From contig DLPX01000047.1 in NCBI GenBank assembly GCA_002477475.1, forward strand, positions 3,699 to 58,105: 54,407 bases of DNA. The letters run 5' to 3'. The position numbers and the translations under genes were made by a program. Below are positions 8,291 to 17,540 of this stretch, piece after piece; the stretch's first letter is position 1, and every line of letters begins with the position of its first letter. Under the pieces are notes generated by a model. The model worked only from the letters and a program-made list of their open reading frames with translations, did not search any database and had not been told where the DNA came from. The stretch is from Proteobacteria bacterium UBA7447. GTDB taxonomy: Bacteria > Pseudomonadota > Gammaproteobacteria > Arenicellales > UBA868.

Positions 8291-11200
8291 CCTCAGCGCG
8301 GCGGCTTCAAAGCGGTGGACTGGTTGATCGATCAAGGCGAATTCGATTCAAGTTCAACGGCCGTGATTACTTTGGCCATCCCGGCGATACCCTCGCGTCC
8401 GCGTTACTTGCACAGGGTGTACGCTTGTTCGGCCGGAGTTTCAAATATCACCGGCGCCGTGGCGTCGTTGGTGCGGGCGCAGAGGAGCCCAATGCATTAG
8501 TGCAGGTCGGTGAGGGCGCGTACAGCACGCCGAATCTTAAGGCGACCCAGGTTGAGTTGTACGACGGGCTAACTGCCCGAACGGTCAATGGCTGGCCGAG
8601 CCTGGCTTTCGATATTGGCGCGATCAATAACCGCCTATCGAGACTGCTGCCGGCGGGTTTTTATTACAAGACCTTTATGTGGCCCAAGTCGGCATGGATG
8701 CGCTACGAACATCATATTCGACATGCCGCGGGACTGGGTCGTACCCCGTCATTGCCGGACCCAGATCAATATGACAAGCGCCACGCCCACTGTGACGTTC
8801 TGGTCGTCGGTGCCGGTCCGACAGGACTGATCGCAGCGCTGGGGGCCGCGCGGTCGGGCGCGCGCGTCATGATGGTGGATGAACAATCCCAGCTCGGTGG
8901 CAGTCTGCTCTCGGCGCCCGCAGTCATCGGTGGTCAGGCTGGCCTGGACTGGGCTGGTGAGGTTGAAGCTGAGCTCAGGGCGCTTCCCGAGGTCACCATA
9001 CTGAGCCGTTCCACCGTCACTGGCTATTACGATCATAATTTTCTCTCGGTCAACGAGCGCAGAACTGACCATCTCGGACCGGCGCAATCCGATACCCCGG
9101 GAAGTCGTGAGAGGCTTTGGCGGATCCGCGCCAAGCAGGTTGTGCTCGCCACAGGCGCGATCGAGCGTCCGCTGGTTTTTGACGGCAATGACACGCCAGG
9201 CGTCATGCTTGCCTCTGCTGTCAGTACCTATATCCATCGTTACGCCGTTGCGCCTGGCCGAAGCGGTGTGGTGTTTACAAACAATGATTCCGGTTACCAG
9301 GCGGCGATTGATATGTCCAACGCCGGAATGGAGGTGCGGGCCGTGGTAGATGTGAGAATGACGGCCGGTGCTGATGTGGCGAAAACTGTGGCAGACATGG
9401 GGATACCGGTCTATCTCGGGTACGTCGTGCCCTCTGTGCAATCAGGTTTACAAGGCCTTAAGCGAATCGAGATGGCGAAATTGTCGGCCGATGGGAGAGC
9501 TATCCTGTCGCATAAGGGTTTGGTGGACTGTCAGGTCCTTGCCGTTTCCGGCGGTTGGAGCCCTGTTGTGCATTTGCATTCCCAGTCGGGCGGACGCCCC
9601 TGCTATCGGGAGAGTCAGGCCTGTTTTGTTCCAGGCACTTCGGTGCAGGACGAGCGTTCAGCGGGCGCGTGCGCCGGCAGTTTCAGCCTCGCCGCCTGCC
9701 TTCAGGAAGGTGCAGACGCCGGTGTCAGCGCAGCGGCGCAAAGCGGTTGGCCGGGAGGTTATGTGGATATTCCGGTTGCTGTCGAGCGTGACGAAGCACC
9801 GCTACAGCCGCTGTGGGAAGTCCCGGCGGGTGCGCTGGCAGGTGATCGCGTCAAGAAGTTTCTCGATTTCCAGAACGATACGACGGCGTCAGACATCCGA
9901 TTGGCCGCCCGCGAAGGCTACCGGTCGATTGAGCACGTCAAGCGGTATACCGCACTCGGCTTCGGAACGGATCAGGGAAAGCTCGGCAATATCAATGGGC
10001 TCGCGATACTCGCCGAGACATTGGGTAAATCTCCGGGCGAAGTGGGAACGACAACGTTCCGACCCAACTATACGCCGGTGACTTTCGGCACGGTGGCAGG
10101 TCGTGCCCTGGGAGAGCAGCTTTTTGATCCGGTGCGCAAAACGGCGATACACGCCTGGCATGTCCGACGGGGGGCGATGTTTGAGAACGTCGGACAGTGG
10201 AAGCGTCCCTGGTTCTATCCGCGTGAAGGCGAGGAGATGCATGCGGCGGTTAACCGTGAATGTCTAGCGACCCGAAGCAGTGTCGGTGTGCTTGATGCAT
10301 CAACTCTGGGAAAGATCGATATCCGCGGTCCGGATGCTTCGCGATTTTTGAATCTGCTCTACACTAACAATTGGGATAACCTGCAGCCGGGACGCTGCCG
10401 ATACGGATTCATGCTCGGTGAAGACGGCATGGTGATGGACGACGGCGTCACGACCTGCATCGCCTCCGATCATTATCTGATGACCACGACGACGGGCGGG
10501 GCGGCAGCGGTGATGTCCTGGATGGAGCGGTGGCTGCAGACCGAGTGGCCGGAACTCAAGGTGTATTTGACCTCGGTGACGGATCACTGGAGTGTCATGA
10601 GTGTCGCGGGCCCGAATGCTCGGGCCGTCATCAAGACCGCTGGGTGTGATCGGAATCTGGACGCCGAGGCTTTTCCTTTTATGAGTATGCAAAGTGGAGA
10701 GGTGGCCGGGATCCCAGCACGCATCAGCCGTATCAGCTTCAGCGGGGAGTCTGCGTTTGAGATCAGCGTTGATGCAAATCAGGGTCTGGCCCTGTGGGAA
10801 GCCATCATGACGGCAGGGCGGGACTACGACATCACTCCTTACGGCACGGAGGCTATGCATGTCCTGCGGGCAGAAAAAGGCTATGTCATTGTGGGTCAGG
10901 ATACCGATGGATCGGTGACGCCGGTAGACCTGGGCATGGACTGGATTGTGTCCAAGAAAAAGGACTTTATCGGCAAGCGGTCTTTAAGTCGTTCCGATAC
11001 CGATCGCCCAAACCGAAAACAGCTGGTGGGCCTAAAAACGCAAGATCCCTCCCGCGTACTGCCCGAGGGAGCCCAACTCGTCAATACGCCTCAGGCTGAA
11101 CGACCCGTTCCCATGGTCGGTCACGTTTCGTCGAGCTACTACAGTGCACATTTGGGACACTCTATTGCACTGGCCCTGGTCAAGGGCGGTCTTTCCCGAA

Positions 11201-11304
11201 TGGGTGGCACAATATATGCCCACCTGATGGACGGATCAGTGGTTCCGGCAACCATTTGTTCGCCCATATTTTTCGATCCTGAGAACGAGCGAACCAAGTC
11301 ATGA
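8287..11304 (+). CDS. soxA: Sarcosine oxidase alpha subunit
   Basis: A 1005-residue subunit with the standard domain order. The N-terminal 2Fe-2S-ferredoxin-like fold (no cluster) holds FNGRDYFGHPGDTLASALLA. A FAD/NAD(P) Rossmann region starts at VLVVGAGPTGLIAALGAARSG (about residues 170-190), with VVLATGAIERPLVF further on. The C-terminal half (about 620-1000) is a GcvT-like THF-binding domain containing ASTLGKIDIRGPDA and YVIVGQDTDGSVTP. The enzyme passes the methyl carbon of sarcosine to THF as methylene-THF. The length equals the usual 965-1005. Its stop overlaps the next ATG by 4 bp, so the following BKACE gene is translationally coupled to it. Confidence 0.97.
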   Translation: MTSARRLQSGGLVDRSRRIRFKFNGRDYFGHPGDTLASALLAQGVRLFGRSFKYHRRRGVVGAGAEEPNALVQVGEGAYSTPNLKATQVELYDGLTARTVNGWPSLAFDIGAINNRLSRLLPAGFYYKTFMWPKSAWMRYEHHIRHAAGLGRTPSLPDPDQYDKRHAHCDVLVVGAGPTGLIAALGAARSGARVMMVDEQSQLGGSLLSAPAVIGGQAGLDWAGEVEAELRALPEVTILSRSTVTGYYDHNFLSVNERRTDHLGPAQSDTPGSRERLWRIRAKQVVLATGAIERPLVFDGNDTPGVMLASAVSTYIHRYAVAPGRSGVVFTNNDSGYQAAIDMSNAGMEVRAVVDVRMTAGADVAKTVADMGIPVYLGYVVPSVQSGLQGLKRIEMAKLSADGRAILSHKGLVDCQVLAVSGGWSPVVHLHSQSGGRPCYRESQACFVPGTSVQDERSAGACAGSFSLAACLQEGADAGVSAAAQSGWPGGYVDIPVAVERDEAPLQPLWEVPAGALAGDRVKKFLDFQNDTTASDIRLAAREGYRSIEHVKRYTALGFGTDQGKLGNINGLAILAETLGKSPGEVGTTTFRPNYTPVTFGTVAGRALGEQLFDPVRKTAIHAWHVRRGAMFENVGQWKRPWFYPREGEEMHAAVNRECLATRSSVGVLDASTLGKIDIRGPDASRFLNLLYTNNWDNLQPGRCRYGFMLGEDGMVMDDGVTTCIASDHYLMTTTTGGAAAVMSWMERWLQTEWPELKVYLTSVTDHWSVMSVAGPNARAVIKTAGCDRNLDAEAFPFMSMQSGEVAGIPARISRISFSGESAFEISVDANQGLALWEAIMTAGRDYDITPYGTEAMHVLRAEKGYVIVGQDTDGSVTPVDLGMDWIVSKKKDFIGKRSLSRSDTDRPNRKQLVGLKTQDPSRVLPEGAQLVNTPQAERPVPMVGHVSSSYYSAHLGHSIALALVKGGLSRMGGTIYAHLMDGSVVPATICSPIFFDPENERTKS

Positions 11305-12134
11305 AGCAGCCCATCGTTATCACGACCGCAATTACAGGGTCGCAGCCAAGAAAAAGGGACAATCCCGCATTACCGGTAACGCCTGCCGAGCAGATTGAAT
11401 CCACTCATGAGGCCTTCGAGGCAGGTTCCTCACTGGTGCATATCCATGTCCGTGACAAAGACGAAAATTCCTCCTCTGATCCCGAGTTGTTTGGCCAAGT
11501 GCAGGAAGGCGTCAGGAAGCATTGCCCGGGGATGATCATCCAGTTTTCCACAGGTGGTCGCGGTCGTGACGCCGATCAGCGGGGCGCCATGATGTACCTG
11601 AAGCCTGATATGGCCTCGTTGGCGACAGGATCGGTCAACTTCCCGACCATGATTTATGAAAATCCGCCGGAGTTGGTCGAATCCCTTGCCGCCAGCATGA
11701 AGGAGCATGGCGTGAAGCCGGAGGTCGAAGTGTTTGATGCCGCAATGCTGTACAACGCGGTAAAACTTTCGGAGGCCGGTAAGATTCCCAAGCCGTTGCA
11801 TGTCCAGTTCGTGACCGGAATCCCGGGTGCGATTCCGACCCGCCGAAAACTGTTGGAGTTTCTGGTGGATGAACTTCATGAGCTTGCACCCGATGCGACC
11901 TGGTCCGCAATGGGAGTCGGCGGGCGACAGTTCGAAGTGAACAAGTGGACTCTGGAGATGGGCGGACATGCCCGAACGGGATTTGAAGATAATGTGAAGT
12001 TGGATAGAGAGACATTGGCTCCTAACAACGCAGCACTTGTGACGCTCATTGCCGATGTGGCAACGGAGTACGACCGCTATCCGGCAAGCCCCGAGGAAGC
12101 GCGCAACCTGTTGGGCCTTGCTGCGGCTGTCTAG
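11301..12134 (+). CDS. BKACE-family beta-keto acid cleavage enzyme (DUF849)
   Basis: A 277-residue TIM-barrel protein of the beta-keto acid cleavage family (founder: Kce of lysine fermentation). It has the opening PIVITTAITGS, the zinc-ligand motif VHIHVRDKDENSSSDP, FSTGGRGRDADQRG, the PEVEVFDAAM strand and the late GGHARTGFEDN segment with a further family residue set. The reaction cleaves a beta-keto acid with acetyl-CoA to acetoacetate and a new CoA thioester, or in the carnitine branch 3-dehydrocarnitine to betaine and acetoacetyl-CoA. It sits inside the sarcosine oxidase operon, overlapping soxA by 4 bp with soxG 13 bp behind. Inference: its product probably feeds the betaine-dimethylglycine-sarcosine route, making dehydrocarnitine cleavage the leading hypothesis. 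Substrate specificity is not readable here. Confidence 0.88.
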   Translation: MKQPIVITTAITGSQPRKRDNPALPVTPAEQIESTHEAFEAGSSLVHIHVRDKDENSSSDPELFGQVQEGVRKHCPGMIIQFSTGGRGRDADQRGAMMYLKPDMASLATGSVNFPTMIYENPPELVESLAASMKEHGVKPEVEVFDAAMLYNAVKLSEAGKIPKPLHVQFVTGIPGAIPTRRKLLEFLVDELHELAPDATWSAMGVGGRQFEVNKWTLEMGGHARTGFEDNVKLDRETLAPNNAALVTLIADVATEYDRYPASPEEARNLLGLAAAV

Positions 12135-12147
12135 GACGCCTGCCAGT

Positions 12148-12765
12148 ATGAGCGCCAAGCACTCTTCCCTGATAGAAATCGAGACGCCGGTTTTACGGCC
12201 AGGGTCCGACGGGCAAACATTGTTCTGGATGCAGGAGCACGCCTTCTGTGTGCATCTCAATTTACGGGGAGATTCGTCGAGCTCGGTTTTTTCTGAAGCC
12301 GTTGGCGCAGTCACTGGGACCGCACCGCCCGAGCACCCAAACACCTGTGTCTCGTCTGAACACTGCCGCCTGGCATGGTTGGGCCCTGATGAGTGGCTGC
12401 TGATCGGTGTTCATGAAGATTTCGGTCCCGCGCCACTTGAAGAACGGCTTGCGCCGCTGCATCACGCCCTGACGGCCCTATCGGGCGGGCAGACGATACT
12501 TCGCGTTGGGGGCGAGAATTGGCGCAACGTGCTGGCATCTGCCTGCCCTTTCGATTTACATCCCCGGGTTTTTGGAGAAGGGGCCTGCGCTCAGACCGTC
12601 ATTGCCTATACCAACGTTCTGTTGATGCCTGTGGAGGATCCGGACCGGGGTGAAGCCCTCGATATTGTCGTGCGCCGAAGTTTCGCCGACCACCTTGCCC
12701 GTTGGCTGATGGACGCTGCGGCCGAAGATGGGTTTGAATTCCTCTCCCCGGTGGGATCGCCCTGA
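12148..12765 (+). CDS. soxG: Sarcosine oxidase gamma subunit
   Basis: About 205 residues from the ATG at 12148. A longer open frame reaches back into the upstream gene but has no support there. This is the small, GcvT-like, weakly conserved gamma subunit of heterotetrameric sarcosine oxidase. Typical features are HCRLAWLGPDEWLLIG near the middle, VGGENWRNVLASACPFDLHPR, and DIVVRRSFADHLARWLMDAA at the end. The gene follows the BKACE gene instead of soxA directly, an unusual order. The downstream aminotransferase begins 17 bp after its stop. Confidence 0.93.
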   Translation: MSAKHSSLIEIETPVLRPGSDGQTLFWMQEHAFCVHLNLRGDSSSSVFSEAVGAVTGTAPPEHPNTCVSSEHCRLAWLGPDEWLLIGVHEDFGPAPLEERLAPLHHALTALSGGQTILRVGGENWRNVLASACPFDLHPRVFGEGACAQTVIAYTNVLLMPVEDPDRGEALDIVVRRSFADHLARWLMDAAAEDGFEFLSPVGSP

Positions 12766-12782
12766 AAGGTCCTGCCACTCGG

Positions 12783-13700
12783 ATGACGGAAAGGACAACA
12801 TATTTCAACGGCGAGTACCTGCCGGAATCCAAAGTCTGCGTCTCATTCAGAGATCGGGGGTTCAGCCTCGGCGACGCCGTCTTTGATGCAGAAAGAACCT
12901 TTGGCGGAGAAATTTTCCGGCTGAAGACTCATATCGACCGCCTGTATCGGTCTCTTGAAAAGGCGTCGATTGATCCAGGGTTGACCCCTGCGGAGATGAC
13001 CGACATCACGCGCGAAACCGTCGCGCGTAACCTTCCGTTGCTCGAACCAGGTGAAGATTTCTGGGTGATGCAACGGGTCACGCGTGGCCTCAACGTGGTT
13101 GGGGGTGAGTTGTGGCAGAGCAGTGGGGCAACGGTCATTGTCGAATGCACGCCGCTGCCACTCGCTGCGCGCGCTCCGATGCTCCGCGATGGTTTGGACG
13201 TGGTTACTCCGTCGCATCGGCGGGTCCCGCCAGAAAGCCTGGATCCGAACATAAAGAGCCACAACTACTTAAATCTTGTGATGGCGGATCTCGAAATCCG
13301 GGACCGTGCGCCTCACGCATGGGCGATGCTGTTGGATACCCGAGGATTTGTGTCGGAAGGTATCGGCAGCAATGTGTTCTTCGTCAAGGACGGCGAACTA
13401 CTGACCCCCAAAGCGGATTACGTCTTGCCGGGCGTCAGCCGGGCGGTGGTGCTCGAATTGGCGGCGGCGGAGGGAGTGGTGGCTCATGAGGAGGATATCT
13501 CTTTAGAACAGGCACGCAGTGCGGATGAAGCGTTTATCACCTCCACGAGTTTTTGTATCTGCCCGGTGCGCTCGTACGATGAGGTGCGATTGGATAAGAC
13601 AGGCATCCCTGGGCCGATCACGCGTCAACTGAGTGACGCTTTTGCAAAAGAAGCGCAATTCGACTTCGTAGGGCAGTATCTTGATGCGTTGGCGGAGTAG
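12783..13700 (+). CDS. Class IV PLP aminotransferase (branched-chain/D-amino acid type)
   Basis: A 305-residue fold-type IV PLP protein. The opening TTYFNGEYLPESKVCVSFRDRGFSLGDAVFD is the family N-terminus, the PLP lysine is Lys158 in NIKSHNYLNLV, and SEGIGSNVFFV plus ITSTSFCICPV form the phosphate and substrate-side loops. Relatives are branched-chain amino-acid aminotransferases, D-alanine aminotransferases and aminodeoxychorismate lyases; the pattern is closest to IlvE-like proteins. It is 17 bp downstream of soxG and probably in the same transcript, so it could handle an amino acid produced or consumed in the sarcosine/betaine pathway. The substrate is unknown. Confidence 0.88.
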   Translation: MTERTTYFNGEYLPESKVCVSFRDRGFSLGDAVFDAERTFGGEIFRLKTHIDRLYRSLEKASIDPGLTPAEMTDITRETVARNLPLLEPGEDFWVMQRVTRGLNVVGGELWQSSGATVIVECTPLPLAARAPMLRDGLDVVTPSHRRVPPESLDPNIKSHNYLNLVMADLEIRDRAPHAWAMLLDTRGFVSEGIGSNVFFVKDGELLTPKADYVLPGVSRAVVLELAAAEGVVAHEEDISLEQARSADEAFITSTSFCICPVRSYDEVRLDKTGIPGPITRQLSDAFAKEAQFDFVGQYLDALAE

Positions 13701-13862
13701 ATTACAGACCCCCTTGGCAACCTTTTGGAAATCATCCTGTTTTTGACAGAATCCAGGCGGAAACCGACAATACCGCTTCGCCAGTACAACCCGCTGACAG
13801 GTTCAAATTTACCGAACGCTGAGTTGCCGAAATGGCAGCCCGGTCAAATCAGGAGAACGTTA

Positions 13863-14420
13863 ATGCAAAACACGCTTGCCCAGGAAATATGGCCCTTGGC
13901 CCGCAGTTCGCGAATGGCTCAGGCTCTTCTCGTTGTTGCGGGAACAGTGTTGCTTGCGGCTTCTGCAAAAGTGCAGGTCCCGTTTTGGCCTGTGCCAATG
14001 ACAATGCAAACCTTCGTTGTGCTGCTGCTGGGAATCGCCTATGGCCCGCGCCTGGGGTTCATTACGGGTGCACTCTACCTGGTTGAAGGGGCATTCGGAC
14101 TCCCGGTATTCGCCAAAGGGGCAGGGATGGCTTATCTGATGGGTCCCACCGGAGGCTACCTTTTCGGATTTGTTGCCGCCATGGGTATCTGCGGCCTGCT
14201 CGCACAGCGTGGCTGGAGCCAGACTGTCCTTGGGATGTTGGGTGTCATGATCGTTGGTCAAATCCTGATCTTCGCCCCCGGCGTACTGTGGCTGGGTGCC
14301 GTGATCGGTATGGATAAAGCAATCACACTCGGGTTGAGCCCATTTATCGCCGCGGAAGTGTTCAAGGTCGCGCTGGCGGCAGCAACCGTACCGTTGGTCT
14401 GGCGCGCTGTACGCCACTGA
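13863..14420 (+). CDS. bioY: Biotin transporter substrate-binding (S) component BioY
   Basis: A 185-residue integral membrane protein of the BioY family, the biotin-binding S-component that works alone or with an ECF module. The ATG at 13863 follows AGGAG by eight bases; an open frame further upstream lacks family sequence. Characteristic segments are AKVQVPFWPVPMTMQTF, LYLVEGAFGLPVF and GPTGGYLFGF, with about six hydrophobic helices. No bioMN energy-coupling genes are nearby. It lies between the aminotransferase and the first AOR gene, on the same strand, for no obvious pathway reason. Confidence 0.95.
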   Translation: MQNTLAQEIWPLARSSRMAQALLVVAGTVLLAASAKVQVPFWPVPMTMQTFVVLLLGIAYGPRLGFITGALYLVEGAFGLPVFAKGAGMAYLMGPTGGYLFGFVAAMGICGLLAQRGWSQTVLGMLGVMIVGQILIFAPGVLWLGAVIGMDKAITLGLSPFIAAEVFKVALAAATVPLVWRAVRH

Positions 14421-14487
14421 GCATGCTCGAGATTTAGGTCGCCCGTGCAGTTGTGACGGGACTGAAAAGTAAAGATAAGGAGAAAAC

Positions 14488-16185
14488 ATGAGAGATTACC
14501 TGCATATACAGCTTGGCGACCAAACTGTTGACCGGCAGACCTTCACTGGAGAACAGGTTGCCCGGTCAGGGCGGTATTTCATCGCCCGCGAGCTTGTGGC
14601 GTGTGGTGCGGCCAAGGTCGAACCACTATCGGGAGACAATCCACTGATTTTTTCAGTCGGCCCTTTTGCAGGTACCAATTTCTCCAATGCCAATCGCGTC
14701 AGCGTGGGTTGCCGCAGTCCATTGACCGGCGGAATCAAAGAGGCGAATGCGGGCGGTACGTTCGGATTTGCTCTGGGCCAGTTGGGTCTTGCGGGATTCA
14801 CACTGCATGGAGCCGCAAGTGAATGGACCGTCATGCATGTCTCCCTTGAGGGAGAGGTCAGCTTCTCGTCTGCGGATGATCTCATGGGGTTATCGAATTT
14901 CGACTGTGCCGCAGAACTGCACGAGCGCTTTGGCAAGAAAGTCAGTCTCGGAATCTGCGGTCCAGTTGGGGAATATCTCGGTCTGCTGTCAGGAATTTCA
15001 TTCAGCGATACGGATCTTCGGCCGTCCCGCCTTGCGGCCCGTGGTGGTGTCGGCGCAGTGATGGGAGCCAAAAGAGTGAAAGCCATCGTTCTGGACCTCA
15101 ACAAGATGCCGAAACTGCATGACCGAAAGAAAGTCATTGGGGCGGTCAAGCAGTACAACGCCATGCTCAAGGAAGACGAGATCGCGCAGAACATGAAGAC
15201 TTTCGGCACGGCACTGATGGCGGATACCCAGAATTATCTTGGGGGGTTGCCGGTCAGGAACTTTACTGCCGGACAACTTGTCGATCCGGACGAAGACGTA
15301 ATGCGGATGGGCGGCGAGTTTATCCGTGAGCAGAACCTTGAGCGCGGCGGCCAGACGGCCCACGCCTGCATGCCGGGGTGCACGATCGAGTGCAGCAATG
15401 TTTACGTTGACAGCGAGGGTAGGGAAATTGCCTCGCCGGTCGAATATGAAACGATCGGCCTGATGGGGACGAACTGCGGGCTGACGGATCCGGATGAGTT
15501 GGCTCGGGTGAATTTCGTAGCGAATGATCTTGGTATTGATACGATCGAAGCTGGCGCCATGATTGCTGTGTTAATGGAGGTAGGCCAGGGCGCATTTGGT
15601 GACGTGAACTTTATGCTGAAGGTGCTGGAGGAGATTCGCGGCGGTTCGGAAAACGGTCGGATTTGGGCCCAAGGGACTGCCCGGGTCGGAAAGCACTACG
15701 GGGCTCAGCGGGTACCGGTCATCAAACAGCAGGCCATCAGCGCCTACGATCCGCGCGTTGTCGAGGGGACGGGCATCACGATGATGATGACTGCCCAGGG
15801 GGCAGATCATACTGCCGGCAATCTGCCTAAACTCGATTGCAGGGAGATGGAGGCATCTGAGATCGTGGCGGCAAGCTTCGAAGCGCAGCGGGTGATGGCG
15901 GCCTCTGATTCATTGGGCTTGTGCATCTTTGGTCGCGGCGTTACGGATACCAATGTGGACTTCATCATCGACGCTATAAATAATGCGCTTGGAACCGAGC
16001 TTCCCAACTCTTTCTATCGGGATCTTGGAGCTGAGACGCTGCATCTAGAGCATGAGTTCAACCGGGCCGCGGGATTCAGCGATGAAGACGACGAGCTTCC
16101 GGCGTTTTTCTATGAAGAACCGCTACCGCCGATGGATCGTGTGGCACGTTTTCACGGAGAAGAAATCAATAAGTTCCGAGAGTAA
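14488..16185 (+). CDS. Aldehyde:ferredoxin oxidoreductase-family protein (AOR 1)
   Basis: A 565-residue member of the tungsten-pterin AOR family, which oxidises aldehydes to carboxylates with ferredoxin-like electron carriers. The N-terminal domain shows NPLIFSVGPFAGTNFSNANR and SVGCRSPLTGGIKEANAGGT, the region that binds the bis-pterin cofactor. The 4Fe-4S ligands appear as CMPGCTIEC (Cys294, 298, 302) plus Cys479 in SLGLCIFG; the first spacing is CxxxC, not the CxxC of the classical enzyme and of the second AOR here. It is about 40 residues shorter than classical AORs. AAGGAGA precedes the ATG. It has no adjacent ferredoxin of its own and may share the one at 19.1 kb. Metal (W or Mo) and substrate are not determined by sequence. 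Confidence 0.92.
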   Translation: MRDYLHIQLGDQTVDRQTFTGEQVARSGRYFIARELVACGAAKVEPLSGDNPLIFSVGPFAGTNFSNANRVSVGCRSPLTGGIKEANAGGTFGFALGQLGLAGFTLHGAASEWTVMHVSLEGEVSFSSADDLMGLSNFDCAAELHERFGKKVSLGICGPVGEYLGLLSGISFSDTDLRPSRLAARGGVGAVMGAKRVKAIVLDLNKMPKLHDRKKVIGAVKQYNAMLKEDEIAQNMKTFGTALMADTQNYLGGLPVRNFTAGQLVDPDEDVMRMGGEFIREQNLERGGQTAHACMPGCTIECSNVYVDSEGREIASPVEYETIGLMGTNCGLTDPDELARVNFVANDLGIDTIEAGAMIAVLMEVGQGAFGDVNFMLKVLEEIRGGSENGRIWAQGTARVGKHYGAQRVPVIKQQAISAYDPRVVEGTGITMMMTAQGADHTAGNLPKLDCREMEASEIVAASFEAQRVMAASDSLGLCIFGRGVTDTNVDFIIDAINNALGTELPNSFYRDLGAETLHLEHEFNRAAGFSDEDDELPAFFYEEPLPPMDRVARFHGEEINKFRE

Positions 16186-16211
16186 GTGTCGAGATCAGCA
16201 GATCATTCGCC

Positions 16212-17540
16212 TCAAATACCAATAATCGGATGGATCTGCGAGCCGTCACTAAAGCGGGAGAATCGGAACGGCCGGGGGTCGACCAGCGGTGCTTCATTCA
16301 TGATGAGATCGGCCGCCAGCTCTCCCGCGGCAGGCCCGATACCAAATCCATGACCTGAAAACCCGGTTGCGACAAAAAAGCCGGGCTGTTGAGAGACCTC
16401 TGAGATTACCGGTACCGCATCAGGAGTGACATCGATCATTCCTGCCCACTGCTGGGCAATGACTGCATCACGGAACACCGGAAAATCTCTCTCGAGCCGG
16501 GAGCGGGCCTTATTCAGTAGTGGTTGGACCGGCGAAGGGTCTAGGATGCGATGGGTCATGAATGGCTCTCCTTCGCCCGCCAGCGCTTTTCTGTGATGAT
16601 GCAACGCCTCGTTAAAGGTTCTGCCTATGCTGGGGCGCAGGTGTCCCTTGGCCATCCAGGCCAGTTTGCTGAATAACCCCATAAACCGGACCGTGTCAGG
16701 CGTGAGCTCAAACCAGATAGCCGTATTGGGGGCAACCGTATAACCGTCATCAGCGCGTGGTCGAATTGCGAACCCAGGCGCACTGATGCAGGATTTAAGG
16801 CCTGCATCGATCGCGCCGGTCCGCATTACTGATGACCGGACTTTCAACTGGGGCAATAGCAGGCGCTCGTGCGCACAAAAGAGCCGTGACCATGCCCCGG
16901 CGGCCAGCAGAACCGCATCAGATCGGATTAGGCCGTTCTCGGTGAGCACGCCACAAACCCTGCCGCCGCTGACGTCGAGTCCGAGTGCTGCTGTTTGGGT
17001 CAGTAAGGTCACCCCTATTTTTTGTGCGCAACGTGCGATTGCTGGAGCAGCAACAAAGGGTTCCGCTTTGCCGTCGGTCGGACAATAAAGGGCGCCGTGC
17101 CAGGCGCGGGAACTGCCCGGCAGATGCTTTGCGACCTCGGCTGCGGTAATGAGTCCCGTATCAATACCAAAGGGCTCCGCGTATTCCAGCCATTTTCCGT
17201 GTGCTTCCAGACCCTGATCGGAATCAGCGAGATAGAGCGTACCGCAGCGCTTGAACCCAACGTCCCCTTCGACGCGCTCATTCATTGCAGCCCATCTTTC
17301 CAGTGACTTCATGACCAACGGAATTTCACGAGGATCACGTCCCTGTTGGCGGCACCAACCCCAGTTTCGGGACGACTGCTCGGCACCGATCTCGCCTTTT
17401 TCGCAGAGCGTGACAGATATCCCTCGCTCGGCGAGGGTGAGTGCCGCACTGACTCCGATGATCCCGCCGCCAATGACGACGACGTCGGCCTTCTCCGTGG
17501 GGAACGGATCGGGAATCAAGGGATCAACGAGAGTCGGCAT
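16212..17540 (-). CDS. FAD-dependent oxidoreductase (DadA/DAO-like)
   Basis: A 442-residue flavoprotein of the D-amino acid oxidase/DadA superfamily. The FAD dinucleotide fold is VVVIGGGIIGVSAALTLAERG (about residues 20-40), followed by GEIGAEQSSRNWGWCRQQGRDPREIP, a strongly conserved segment in this subgroup. Near the C-terminus are WAGMIDVTPDAVPVI and ATGFSGHGFGIGPAAG. Such enzymes oxidise secondary or D-amino acids to imino acids or aldehydes. It overlaps the upstream flavoprotein gene by 17 bp, so the pair is an operon, convergent with AOR 1 (26 bp between stops). The substrate is unknown; an N-methyl or D-amino acid would suit the neighbourhood. Confidence 0.92.
   Translation of the reverse strand: MPTLVDPLIPDPFPTEKADVVVIGGGIIGVSAALTLAERGISVTLCEKGEIGAEQSSRNWGWCRQQGRDPREIPLVMKSLERWAAMNERVEGDVGFKRCGTLYLADSDQGLEAHGKWLEYAEPFGIDTGLITAAEVAKHLPGSSRAWHGALYCPTDGKAEPFVAAPAIARCAQKIGVTLLTQTAALGLDVSGGRVCGVLTENGLIRSDAVLLAAGAWSRLFCAHERLLLPQLKVRSSVMRTGAIDAGLKSCISAPGFAIRPRADDGYTVAPNTAIWFELTPDTVRFMGLFSKLAWMAKGHLRPSIGRTFNEALHHHRKALAGEGEPFMTHRILDPSPVQPLLNKARSRLERDFPVFRDAVIAQQWAGMIDVTPDAVPVISEVSQQPGFFVATGFSGHGFGIGPAAGELAADLIMNEAPLVDPRPFRFSRFSDGSQIHPIIGI

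Noticed and set aside
9368..10081. 237-codon plus-strand frame inside soxA
   Set aside because: It is out of frame within a well-supported soxA gene and arginine/serine-rich, as expected for a shadow frame.
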